Assembly: GCA_950295325.1 (NCBI GenBank)
Contig: OX485805.1
Span: forward strand, 43,550,758 to 43,614,757
Origin: Polytrichum commune
Lineage: Eukaryota > Streptophyta > Polytrichopsida > Polytrichales > Polytrichaceae
Reading direction: 5' to 3'
Length of the DNA stretch: 64,000 bases
A program made the position numbers and the translations under genes. The notes beneath the pieces were generated by a model. It had not been told where the DNA came from and made no database searches. It saw nothing but the letters and a program-made list of their open reading frames with translations. This document shows, piece after piece, positions 34,271 through 44,074 of this stretch. Numbering within the stretch: position 1 is the stretch's first letter; each line of letters opens with the position of its first letter.

Positions 34271-35015
34271 CACACTGCACGAGACCATTGCACGTCCAGA
34301 AGACTTGGGGTGTCCACCACATTCTGCGATTTCCAAAGACAACGTTTGATTTGTGAACATGAAGTTGACAACCCATGATCGGTTGCTCATTCAAAGTGGA
34401 GGGCACTTCCAACAACTCTCTTGTGTGTCTTTATCCATGCAAACATCATTTCATTCATAACATGTAGTTTACATTCATGAGCAAAGTGGTTATAACTGAT
34501 AACTAGCTCGAGGAGCTTGACGGAAATCTAGTCCATAATCATTTGGTGCTTGAGGTAGCATTATGGTATTGTGGAAGAGGTTGACTATTCAACAACATAA
34601 TCCTTGCCTACTTTCCCGTCCTCAATCTAAGTTGTTGTTGTTTAGGATGAGAGGTTCATAGGGTAGGGTGTCCAAATGGTCATGACTAACGGCCCAACCT
34701 CTTGGCAAGCCACAACCTATGTTGCCACATAGCACCGCCTACAAACTACTTCGTTTCTAGATAAGCGAGGCCCAAAGATCGATGAATGAGTGTTCTCTAG
34801 ATTGCATGAAATTGCCAAAGGTTCAAAAGACTTGGGAGTCCGCCACATTCAACTCTCTTACCCAAAGACAATGTTTCATTTGTTCACATCGAGTCAACAA
34901 GCCATAACCATTTGGTGCTTAAGGTCATGTTCCGGGCTTGAGAAGAGAATGACTCTCCCACATAGCCCATGCCCAACTCCCCCATCCCCAATCTTAGGCC
35001 ATTGGTCTTCATGAT
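34271..35015 (+). repeat. Degenerate direct repeat, two units
   Basis: AGAAGACTTGGGGTGTCC-CCACATTC, CCAAAGACAACGTTTGATTTG, then ATCATTTGGTGCTTGAGGT and CCC(G/A)TCC(T/C)CAATCT (34298-34628) recur in the same order as AAAAGACTTGGGAGTCC-CCACATTC, CCAAAGACAATGTTTCATTTG, ACCATTTGGTGCTTAAGGT and CCCATCCCCAATCT (34823-34995). The copies are diverged and non-coding. Confidence 0.65.
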
Positions 35016-35419
35016 AAAAATGATTATGTCCAATAACTTGGGTCCCTTGACCCTCGAGGGTTACTAAAGATATGTGAACCTTATGTGGTCTCTCCTCTTC
35101 ATAAAATGTCTACATTTGAGTGATAGATGGTAAAGACTTATAGTTCAAAACGGAAAATGTTCAATTAAGGCTCGCCTACCTTAGCGGCACTTTAGATGGG
35201 GATCCAAGGGGGAGGGGTCTAACAAAATGGGCAAATCTTACTGGCCGAGAGGTGTAAATTGAATTGCATGCCTTTAGACGAGGGGTTAAGACTAAGAAGA
35301 GGCATAGTGAGCTATCTCCTACATTCGGCATCGTTTTGGAGGGAAACACCATTTTGAAAGGTACGGTCCAAGGGTAGTCCAGCTCAAGGGTTCAATTTGC
35401 CTCAAATTACTTTTTGTGC

Positions 35420-35664
35420 ATGCCACACATGTTCAAAAAAATCAGTTTTAGAACATGATTTGGTAAGCTAAGGTAAAAGAATCTCGGCCTTGGCATGTGC
35501 CTGATTTCGAGGAGCTTGGTTTCAAGGTCGGCCCCTCTTTTATCGGGCACAAGCGCCCGTTTTCAACTCCAGTCCAAGACGGCGGTTTTGCAAGGCCCCA
35601 AAACCTCCAATTCTGATCGGAGTAAGAAACTGACAGTTTTAATCAAAACAAAGAGAAGACCCAC

Positions 35665-35698
<34 letters not shown>

Positions 35699-35840
35699 AA
35701 GAAAAAAAAAAGTAACCAACATGGAAACCAAGCTCTTCAAAGTTAGGCACATGTCAAGGCTGAAATTCTTTCACCTCGGCTTACCAAACTTTGTTTCGAA
35801 ACCTGCGTTCTCAAGCGTGTGCTTGGCCTCCCCTTCAAAT
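35420..35840. mobile_element. MITE family 3, copy 2
   Basis: Same order of words as the copy at 25.6 kb: AAAAGAATC(T/A)(T/C)GGCC, GAGGAGCTTGGTTTCAAGG, TCGGCCCCTCTTTTAT, AAGACGGCGGTTTTGCAAGG, TTCTGATCGGAG. The inverted half ends CAAGCGTGTGCTTGG. The inner part of the right arm has been overrun by an A-tract. Confidence 0.7.
35666..35710 (+). repeat. Poly(A) tract
   Basis: About 31 consecutive A (35666-35696), then TGAAG and ten more A. It lies in the right half of a family 3 MITE and produces a Lys-repeat frame that is not real. It may be slipped-strand expansion or the 3' tail of a retroposed insert. Confidence 0.85.
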
Positions 35841-35849
35841 CGGTCCCTA

Positions 35850-36420
35850 CGTTCTTGGACTGTGCATCCCCATCCAAGTTAAAGCGCCCCAAAGTCCTTC
35901 AACTCACGATCATCATGGAAAATCTCGTTTCTTTTTGCAAACGAGCAGGGCCTCTTGAAACGCATCCGAACTCCCTTGCAATACCACGTAGTCTTGTACT
36001 TCCCGTACTGCCTGAGGCCGGACTCGAAGACTTGATGCAGGAGGTCATATACTACTAGCTCTACTACAGAGACTGCAACTTGTAAGTTAGAGCTCGAGCT
36101 CGCGACTCCGTGCATCATCATAGTAGAAGAGGTCCAAATTTTGTGGGTCAAAATGCAATTTGACCTAGCTACAGCAACAAAAGGTAGTTGAAACTGGGTT
36201 CCAAATTTTGTGGGTCAAAATGCAATTTGACCTAGCTACAGCAAGAAAGGTGGTTGAAACCGGGTTGAAATCCTCACCGTCTGAAGACCCACAATTGCTG
36301 CCTGAGATAGTGATTCGGTTGTCGCTTTATAAGCTTGCGATCACCACTCAAGAAACCCCCGTGTCCAGGAACATCTTGAAGCAGGTCTACTACTTCTTGC
36401 ACCGGCTCCTCGACTGGTAG
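35850..36420 (+). other. Possible captured or decayed coding fragment
   Basis: This stretch is more GC-balanced than its surroundings. The open frame ending at 36418-36420 reads through SSPSEDPQLLPEIVIRLSLY and KLAITTQETPVSRNILKQVY. That looks like a helical protein, but I do not recognise it. An upstream frame (35819-36058) has no similarity either. It could be an exon of an unannotated gene or a host gene fragment picked up by a transposon. Confidence 0.25.
36133..36265 (+). repeat. 67-bp tandem duplication
   Basis: TCCAAATTTTGTGGGTCAAA and following text at 36133-36199 is repeated immediately at 36200-36265, with two single-base changes and one deletion. The near-identity shows a recent duplication. 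It shifts the reading frame of the open stretch it lies in. Confidence 0.9.
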
Positions 36421-37400
36421 TAGTAATCTGAGATAAGTATGTGAACCCCCACTCTAGTCTCTACAAACGTTTTTCTTCGGATCGAGAGTTACTAACCTCA
36501 TTCCCGGTACCAGTTGTGAATCACGGAAACTGTCAGTTCAGGTTCAAGAATCGGAGTCGGCGTTCAGATGCACAAAGTTGTTATTCATCGTCAACATTGA
36601 AGATCTTTCTTTCTCTTTAAGTGATCGCATACTTCGACTCTCGCAATGTTGTTCTTGGAATCGAACCTAGAACGGTGTCTATATTGTAAAGCACGCAGTC
36701 TAATCTCATCTGACAAGTGTCTTTCTAATGTATGTTCTTAACTACAAAGCCTTGCTGCTATATACCATTTGAATAATGTATGTGTTCAATTTTTTTTAAA
36801 GAGTGACTACAGAAGGCCCATATTTCGTTACCCATTCCAAAACTGAAGCAGTCGCTCAGCAGGATACCTAGGAAGTGCCATGAAACCTTCAATCGTCCTT
36901 TCATTTCTTTATTTTTTTTCTTCAATATGAGTTTTCTTCTTGAATTGTGTAGGTTATGGCAGTTTTTGTGCTTTAGAAAATGACAGGTATACAAAAGTAT
37001 TTGTGCAAACCTTAATTTAAGGTCTGAGAAACTAACTCAACAGTTGATTGAGTCCACAGTTTTGCCAGAGATCCTCAACTGTGACGCCGACTGAAGTTAT
37101 CAAACTTTTTTGTAAAAACTCTTGAAGAAGTTTTGGAAAAACATAAGCTATGTTGGCCATTCCCAAAATTCATCGAGCACTGTTGCAATCAGACCAGAAA
37201 CCTTCATTAGGGTTTTTGCGATTCTTCCAAACGTCCACTGCAAAGATTTGTGAAAACTTGTGTATATGGTGTTGAAACTTTGCCAGGTGGTGGTTGATGA
37301 CTCAGCTTATCTAATTTCAGGCTAGCACCATGTAAGCCAACCCATAACTTGCACGTTTAGTAACGTGAACTGTGAGACTTAGAATGGAAACAAACAATTA
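36421..37400. other. Intergenic, no gene recognised
   Basis: No supported gene. The text near 36530-36780 partly parallels 25985-26230 (a 'mixed case' of GTTCAGATGCACAAA, TCTTTAAGTGATCGCATAC, AGCCTTGCTG.TATACCA). Together with the family 3 copies just upstream of both places, this suggests a larger shared repeat, of which the family 3 MITE is one part. Confidence 0.4.
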
Positions 37401-37660
37401 TACTTAGGGCCACTTCACACATGAGCCAAGAGCCGTGACCTTGTAATGGTGAGGACCCTTGACTCTCATCCAAAGGCCGTACCATGGGTGTTGGGAAAGC
37501 CATTTTATGTAGTCTTTGGCCCTCAAGCATAGTGTGAAGTGAGAATGAACCATGTTGCGGGACCATTGCATATTTTGTTGGTGGAAAAAGAGGGGAGGAT
37601 TTGGTTTAATATAATATGTCTCCAAGTTTATCAATTTAAGATAACTACTTGGTGGTGTTT

Positions 37661-37735
37661 GTCTGTCCTGGAATCTGTCTTGGAATCTGTCCTGGAATCT
37701 GCCATGCAGTCTGTCCTGAAATCTGTCCTGCTGGA
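37661..37735 (+). repeat. CTGTCCTGGAAT tandem array
   Basis: Six or so imperfect 12- to 16-bp units (CTGTCCTGGAAT, CTGTCTTGGAAT, CTGTCCTGGAAT, CTGCCATGCAGT, CTGTCCTGAAAT, CTGTCCTG). It lies just left of the central palindrome of the Harbinger-like element. Confidence 0.8.
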
Positions 37736-37752
37736 AAAAATATTAAAAAAAT

Positions 37753-37823
37753 CATGGTCTCCCGGAACTTGCGTCAAGCCCACCTCTTGGAGGTGGGCCT
37801 GACGCAAATTCCGGTAGACCATG
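37753..37823. repeat. Near-perfect 71-bp palindrome
   Basis: CATGGTCTCCCGGAACTTGC pairs with the reverse complement of GCAAATTCCGGTAGACCATG, and CCCACCTC/GAGGTGGG flank a 3-base centre. Only a few of about 34 base pairs mismatch. It forms the core of the Harbinger-like element. The equivalent half-site at 63583-63611 (GGAGGTAGGCCTAACAC...GAGACCGTG) shows it is a family feature. Confidence 0.85.
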
Positions 37824-38011
37824 CACCCTTATCCACAACTAGCCATGTAGGACTCCATGTAGACTTTTCATCCACGAACTTTTCTTTGGGCCTTTAGGCC
37901 TTCACCTCCTAGTGTGAAGTGATCTTGGACGGTCTCCGCCTTTTCGACCAATGAGAGCTCTTACATTGCCATGGTCAAGGGCCTTCAGCCTTGTGTGTGA
38001 AGTGGCCCTTA

Positions 38012-38854
38012 GATCATCTACATACGACTTTCACTTCAAGAATTTGAAAGATATTCACCTCAACTCCATAATTATATTATGCATTCCCACGTCCTTCAAT
38101 CAGGTTTGACAAGTTCTAATACGCTCATATCATTATTTTATTTCATTTCATTTTATCATACCATTTATGAACTATTCCACACTCTATAACAAACACATTT
38201 GGGAGGACATACATCTTCAGTAAAGAAATCAACCAACATGCACTCTCAATAGCCCTCACTAAATCAATGGAGGTCCGATATTCAATCCGATTTTTGCTAA
38301 TGCTTCACCCAGATTTGCTAATGGATTACAAGTTTCGTTGTGTAAATCTAATCAGTAGAAGTTGGAGAAGATGAAAAATGAACCGAATAACACCCACATA
38401 CCTTATACCGGTCCAATATTGGTGTCCATCGAGCAATGATCAGAGAGAACCGGCAGTTAGTTACAAATGAACCGGTTGAGTTTGAGAATTAACCGGTTGA
38501 AGTTCAAGACTGCAGGAAACTTAGTCATCATTTTAGGGGAATCTATAGAAGAATATATCCCAATTTAATAAAGGAAACCCGAAGAATATCAACATGTAAG
38601 CGGTTGGACTTGCAAACACTAGGATCTCAACCGATTATGCCCAAAAGTCTCCCCCATCACTGCCATTGAGGGTCCCGGCGGAGCTCACAACACAATTTTC
38701 ATGGGCAAACGTGAAACATGTGGGTCTCAAAAATTGTGTGTAAATGATCCCAGGTTGCGGTAATGCGGCGAGGAATCACATGTGCACCTAAAAAGTCAAA
38801 TCTCCAATCTCATGAAATGCTTCGGAAATGCATCAAAATTTCAACTCGAGATAT
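38012..38854. other. Intergenic, no gene recognised
   Basis: AT-rich with an ACCGGTT-containing segment (38430-38510) related to 26520-26590. No coding similarity. Confidence 0.4.
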
Positions 38855-39554
38855 AAGGTAGAGGGTGCTAAAACCAACACCCCGTCCAAAACCAACACCT
38901 ATAAACGCCTCCCAATTGTCAACACTCTACAACTTTGAACCGTACCCAGCGGTGTAGGAGTGTCTAAGCCCACGGAGTAACGGTTTTAGGTGCCATTAGT
39001 GGTGCCACCTCATAGCGGCCTCCACTACCTCCATGTGGGGTAGGTAATGGGCTGCACTCTATCTCGGGGTGGTTCAAGGTGGGATTAGGGTGGCTTGTCA
39101 ATGCATGTTCTAGCCATTCTATTCACAACGCCAAGGAGGTAGGCCCACAAAGCACAAAAGGGTCATTTCCCGTGATGTAAGGTGATGGTTTTGCAAGTGA
39201 ACCATGTGGGATCATGGAGGTAGTTGTGTGGCTTTGCATACCATTACTACTTGGACTTTGATGTAGTTTGGGTCTAGTACCTAGCCATGTTGTGTTGGTT
39301 CTAGGAAATGAAGGTGGGGGTCCTCATCATATGCGAGGTTGCCATACACGGGGCCTATGGATTGGTTTAAAGAAGCTAGTAGTTTTGACTTTGAATATTC
39401 ATCAAATATTCAATTGAGAATAAAAGATTTTTCTTTCTTTCTTGATACCTATGTTTAGCCCAAAGGCTAATATGAATACATATTTTATATATCAACCACA
39501 TAGCCATATGTATGTGCAATAGCTTGAAGTGTCGGTTTAAGCACCCTCTACCTT
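38855..39554 (+). mobile_element. MITE family 5, copy 1 (700 bp)
   Basis: Starts AAGGTAGAGGGTGCTAAAAC and ends in its inverted form GTTTAAGCACCCTCTACCTT. A second copy in opposite orientation (62341-63029) shares ordered blocks: AACGCCTCCCAATTGTCAAC, GTGGTGCCACCTCAT, AAAGCACAAAAGGGTCA, ATGATGAGGACCCCCACCTTCATT (inverted there), and GGGCTAAAC near the far end. No ORF of note, so it is non-autonomous. The outer AAGGTAGA is shared with family 1. Confidence 0.8.
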
Positions 39555-40500
39555 AAGGTCTACCCACATGCACGAGGCAACCAACTGCGGAAATGGAATT
39601 ATTGGGACCCATAATGAATCTCAACACAACAAAGAGATCGTTACTAGGTCTACCGTAGCCATTTTCAGCCACATGGCAGACTCCCACTCGCTTAGAGGAG
39701 GCCTCGTGAAGTCATCTTTAATAGAGTAGTAGCCAACCGTATATAATATTACTTTGAGGTGCATCATGTGTTTCGTGCTTTAGTTGGGACCTCTCCAATT
39801 CCAACAAATATTTTGGACATAGATGACAACCACGTGGGTTTTAAGAAGTTTTTATAGTCAACTTACATGTCCACAAGAGATAACGACCAAACTAAGGACT
39901 AAACTCTTGTGAGGATAAGAATAGGAGGGCAAACTCTTTGAACATGTGCTTAAATGTAGGACCCAACAACACAACAAAACTTATACAAGAATAGAATTGC
40001 ATGTGGAATGGACTACTCTTTTCTTGTGTTTGGTAGTCTCTATGACATGTAAGGATAACTCTAGTATACCATATTTACCAACCATGAGTTTCCTACTCTC
40101 TCTTATTTACTTTGCAAGGGTGTATATGGTTCATATTGACCTCGTCGTGGATGAATTTTATAGATTTGATGGCTAAGGAAATCAGTCGTCGAGTATATCC
40201 AGTAATTTATCGCGATTAGACCCTAGGGGTGGACTCTTCATTGGAAACGTACATTACTTGTGTAGGTCACGATGAAATTAAACCCCCTACATACAAGAGG
40301 TTTGTAGAGATAAACAAATGTATACATAGTAACAACATGTTCAGATGGACTCATGTATTTATATTGATCTCTTAATTTAATGTGGTAAATGGCTAATGTG
40401 AGTACAATAGTTGTGAACCTTGTTACCAAGAAATCATTAACCAGCCAACACACTCAAAGAATTCACAACCAAATTTTTGCATGATGAAATTTGACCTCAC
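39555..40500. other. Intergenic, no gene recognised
   Basis: Starts with AAGGTCTACCCACATGC directly after family 5. A frame at 39946-40176 is unrecognised. No RNA gene or promoter could be supported. Confidence 0.4.
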
Positions 40501-40879
40501 AAGGTAGACGTGATTAATTTTAACACATCAATTATGTGGACACATGTATTTGGGTGGTATGTGGTTAGATGTGAACCTAAGAACGGACACCAAAAAGACA
40601 CGTGTTTAGGAGAGATTGGACGGAAGTGCTCAAAACATGCTAACCATTCTAGAGTCAACAATATTGGGGGAGGGGGGGGGGGCAATATGACCATTGAATG
40701 AACACAAAAATCTGCAATTTGATAATGAACAAGATATTCATATGAGCTCTGAAAATTATGAGGCAATTGGCTACAAGCACAATTTGAATTCGCAAATCAT
40801 CTCACATTGATCGCATATTTCATATCCTATGAGAAGTGGATGCATATAGAAAAATATCCAAATAACACACGCCTACCTT
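40501..40879. mobile_element. MITE family 1, full-length copy (379 bp)
   Basis: Termini AAGGTAGACGTG and, inverted, AAGGTAGGCGTG. From left to right it holds the words TGTGGACACATGTATTTGGG, GTGGTATGTGGTTAGATGTG, AGAGATTGGAC, AACCATTCTAGAGTCAACAA, a G-tract interrupted by one A (40663-40682), GAGCTC, GAGAAGTGG and CTACCTT. It is the best reference copy for the family. No ORF. I could not identify a clean target duplication. Confidence 0.8.
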
Positions 40880-41439
40880 ACTTTAGAAATGTTATTGGCT
40901 GACATCAACAACTTTACCTTAACATAGTTTCCATCACTAGTCTTGAATGCACCAACTAATTATGGTTGTGTCAGGCTATGCAAAAGCCGCCGCCTTGGGA
41001 ACCGCACATGGATACTTAACATGTTGTGATTTTCAATGTTACATAGTAGTAATATTTGAGTGTTACAGTATTACATCACAAAAATGTTTTATAATTAGGA
41101 TAGGTGTCCATGATAGATCAATGGTCCCATTTCGTTCCCTAGAGGGTCTGAACCAAAAAGAGCAAGGTAGGAAAGGATATTTGATGTTCCCCACAATGTT
41201 AATTCCATAACATTATATATCATATTCAAACAAATGTTCTATGTTCAAGCATCCTAAAATTTGAAAAATAAAGCCCCTTGAGTTTTTGCTCGGCCCTTAA
41301 ATGATGCAACATTGACACATTAAAACATTGAATGTGAGTAATTGCTAGGAGAATGTGAACATATACCCATATGCGGCCCTCAAGGTAATATGCTTTTCCA
41401 TTTATGACACGCCAATTAATCAGATCGTGCATTTAAAAC

Positions 41440-41672
41440 TAACACTAAATATGATAGTTAGTGTCACAAACTGTTTGAAAATTTCACAATGCAAAACCTT
41501 TTCAATATTGATGTAATTTTTTACCAAGTATAATAGGTATCGTTTAGTGATGTCCAAATAACCAATTTCACATTTGTTGGTAAAATATAAGATATACAAT
41601 AAACAAAAATATAGGCATTGTGTAATTCCAAGGAGTAAGGGACACTAAATATCATATTTAGTGTAGTGACGG
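41440..41672. mobile_element. MITE family 4 copy, decayed
   Basis: The left part has AACACTAAATATGATAGTTAG and the right part has GTGTAATTCCAAGGAGTAAG followed by GACACTAAATATCATATTTA and GTGTAGTG. These are the inverted-end words of family 4. Borders are approximate. Confidence 0.5.
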
Positions 41673-42573
41673 AAACTATGTTGGGACAACATGAGTCCGA
41701 CTTTTGGATCGGCTTAAACTTGGGACGAAACGAAGGTCAAAGGCAGGATTGCATTTGTAGTAGTCAGCTTGTGGTGTCTCATTAGAGCCAGGGGTGTCCT
41801 TGCCAGCGTGGCAAGACAAGCTGCCAGATCAACCTTGAGGCACATTCTCATCTACTAACACGTGGCAGGCCGGAGTGCCAGCGTGGCAGACCAATGGTGA
41901 GGTGGGAGCCAGCTTGTGCAGGAGGTTTCCAGTCAAGCTTACAGTAAGTGCAAGTTATATCCAAAAACACTTCATCCAATTTTCATCAAAATCCATCCAT
42001 CTAACCTTCAGCCGCCCTTGGGTATGTGGGGTCCGGCCACCATCCTAACATTGTTTAAGAAAGATGCTCCTCGGTCCATACTCTAACATTGAAAAATGGG
42101 CACGGCAAGGTTTGGGATCGCCGGCACATATGGGTAATAGTATGTCCACACTAGGACCATTGACTGGTTCATATCAGTGGGACAGGGAGAGTTTCCATCT
42201 TGATAGGAGTTTATTTCTCATGTGCAGTGAAGTGAACGTGTGAAATTGCAACATATTACATCCAGTGTGGTTATTATGAGTAGGACGGAAAAACCTTACC
42301 GATGACAGTTTTTTCTTAAATGAGATGAATTTTCCCTTTCAATAAGGACTCCTTATGTTGTCAAAGAGCAGCGACATGCCCTAGTGTGAGTATGGTATAA
42401 GCCAATTCACTTACTACCCACTAAGACGCCAAGGGGGGGGAGCTCCACCACCACACACCTGGTACATGCAAACATCCGGTAAAAGTTACTCCCTACATAT
42501 TTATGACCAATTCAAATCTCCATGACCTAATTTGAGATCCTTTATGCCAATTATGGAATCAAATACACTTATA
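41673..42573. other. Intergenic, GC-richer, CCAGCGTGGCA words
   Basis: Between 41790 and 41930 the word CCAGCGTGGCA occurs twice, and GCTGCCAGAT and ACACGTGGCAGG are nearby. At 42125-42225 a relative of the CCCACACTAGG repeat occurs (TCCACACTAGGACCATTGAC). No gene. Confidence 0.4.
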
Positions 42574-42961
42574 GCCAACCCACACTTACTGGTGCGGGCC
42601 ATCAATGAACAATGATACATGAGCCACACCGGGGGGTCCAGTCGGGGCCCCCCGAAGGATGAGCCAACCCTCCAGGGCACTAGAGACAAAGTCCCAAAGG
42701 CCCCCGGCTTGTTGGATGCAGAGCGGGAGTCCTACATCCAACTAGTCCTTCAAGACTTTGTCCCTAGTGTCCTGGATGGCCGGCTCATCCTCTGGGGGGG
42801 GAGGCACCCAGCCGGGCTAGTTGGACCCCCCAGTGTGGCTCATGTATGAGTAGCAACATTGGTTGCATCCAGTGGCTCTCACTGGCTAAACCAGCTCTAA
42901 AAGTGGCCCATGTTGGTAGGAACCATTTACTGATGACCCGCACCAGTAAGTGTGGGTGGGC
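42574..42961. mobile_element. Foldback element, 388 bp, TA-flanked
   Basis: Ends GCCAACCCACACTTACTGGT and, inverted, GCCCACCCACACTTACTGGT, with TA on both sides (42572-42573, 42962-42963). Internally, TACATGAGCCACACCGGGGG (from 42616) pairs with CCCCCCAGTGTGGCTCATGTA (to 42847). GGATGAGCC, GGGCACTAGAGACAAAGTC and GTTGGATG also recur inverted, so almost the whole element is one hairpin. GC content is clearly higher than in the flanks. A TA duplication would fit Tc1/mariner-type mobilisation, but two bases can match by chance. Confidence 0.8.
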
Positions 42962-43566
42962 TATTAAATAACAAATTTGGACTAAGTTGGAGTTTTGGAC
43001 GGTTTTGCCTTCAACTTGCACGGCGGCCTCGAATCCTTGACCCGATTGTTAGGGTTCCATCATTTGTTTGTATAAAGTGAGCCCTCAATAAATCAATTCC
43101 GATTTGAAATGTTAGGGCAAGGGGAAACCAGAATAGCAATGGTGGGTTCGATGGCTTTGGACTCGATACAATGGCCGCAATGGATCCGATCCATTGCTTT
43201 TGAGCTTTCCCAAGTGCCAAGTCCAAAGCTAGGCCGCGTCTTCAAGCCGCCCGAACTCCAAGGAAAGAAATCGGGCCCCATAAATATAAAGGCTGACACA
43301 CACTCGGGCAGGCTTGGTTTGTGGTGGTGTTCACGGAATCGTCCCATCCTTGTCTGAAGCGAAACCACTTCCATGGCCATGGAAGGAGTTGTGGCCCAAA
43401 ATGCCTTCCCTTCAATCAGTGTCACACCTTTTGCCAAAAACTCCATGCGTAAGTTTCACTTATGCCATGCCCACACTAGGACCACTCGCTGCTCCTCGGC
43501 AGTAGGAGGAGTCCCTCTTGACATGGAAAAGATCATTAACAACTACCATAAATAACATCATCAAGC
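42962..43566. other. Overlapping frames, no gene supported
   Basis: Several open frames on both strands between 43011 and 43555 are a consequence of the higher GC content. None has a recognisable domain. The block near 43470-43525 belongs to the CCCACACTAGG repeat family (GGCAGTAGGAGGAGTCCCTC). Confidence 0.4.
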
Positions 43567-43685
43567 AGTGTGCGTTTGTTCACGTGCCCCCCCCCCCTCG
43601 AGAATACCATCATGGGATGTCGCGGACTGAATCTGCACTAGGTGCGGCATCCCGTGGTTTTATTCTCGGGGTTCACATGAACGAG
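43567..43685. repeat. Hairpin-forming inverted repeat
   Basis: CTCGAGAATACCATCATGGG (from 43599) pairs with the reverse complement of the text ending near 43660 (CCCGTGGTTTTATTCTCGGG). The outer words GTTCACGTG (43578) and CACATGAAC (43674) also pair. A C-tract of about 11 lies in the left arm. It may be a small foldback element. Confidence 0.65.
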
Positions 43686-43879
43686 TAAGGATTGTTCTTC
43701 CTACTCACAGTAATCTCCATGGTTTGATGTACTGTAGTTTTGCCAGTGCATAAGACAAGGACTCGTATGAAAATGTAATTGTCTCACTCGTGTGGACTAG
43801 TCATTGGTCCTAAAGTGGGCGTGGTATCAACCCTTGACCCTCAAAGGTTATAAAGTTCTCGCCAAGTTTTGAAATCTTA

Positions 43880-44074
43880 GGGCCCACTTTACACTGGAGT
43901 TTGAGGACCCTTGACCCGTCATATACAAATCATGTGATTGGTTGAGAAGCCGGAGATGAGGGCCCATCAATTACAAAATCGGATCTCTCTTTCCCACAAT
44001 ACGACTGATGGGTAATTTTATAAGGCCCTTAGTTTTTCAGTGTCACGGCTCTTGGTATGTGTGTTAAACAACCC
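43880..44074. mobile_element. Short, diverged Harbinger-like relative
   Basis: Left end TTA-GGGCCCACTTTACAC with CTTGACC inside. The inverted right end reads GGGTTGTTTAACACACATAC with CAAGAGCCGTGACAC. The subterminal word matches the 37.4-kb element. The right flank is TTC rather than TTA, so the target duplication has decayed. Confidence 0.5.

Larger units (their letters stand above)
37407..38008. mobile_element. PIF/Harbinger-like non-autonomous element, 602 bp
   Basis: Termini GGGCCACTTCACACATGAGC and, reverse-complemented, GGGCCACTTCACACACAAGG, flanked on both sides by TTA (37404-37406 and 38009-38011). A TTA duplication with GGGCC termini is the signature of PIF/Harbinger. Subterminal words are also inverted (AGAGCCGTGACC, and GACCATGGCA on the other side). 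No transposase. Inside are a tandem CTGTCCTGGAAT array and a 71-bp palindrome. A diverged copy in opposite orientation lies at 63360-63836. Confidence 0.82.

Noticed and set aside
35495-35746. Lys-rich open frame
   Set aside because: It is a translation of a poly(A) tract inside a MITE copy.
37661-37735. CRISPR-like array
   Set aside because: The short units are imperfect and contiguous, with no unique spacers, inside a plant transposon.
43093-43446. 117-residue minus-strand gene candidate
   Set aside because: Several frames overlap on both strands, there is no domain, and part of the block belongs to a dispersed repeat.
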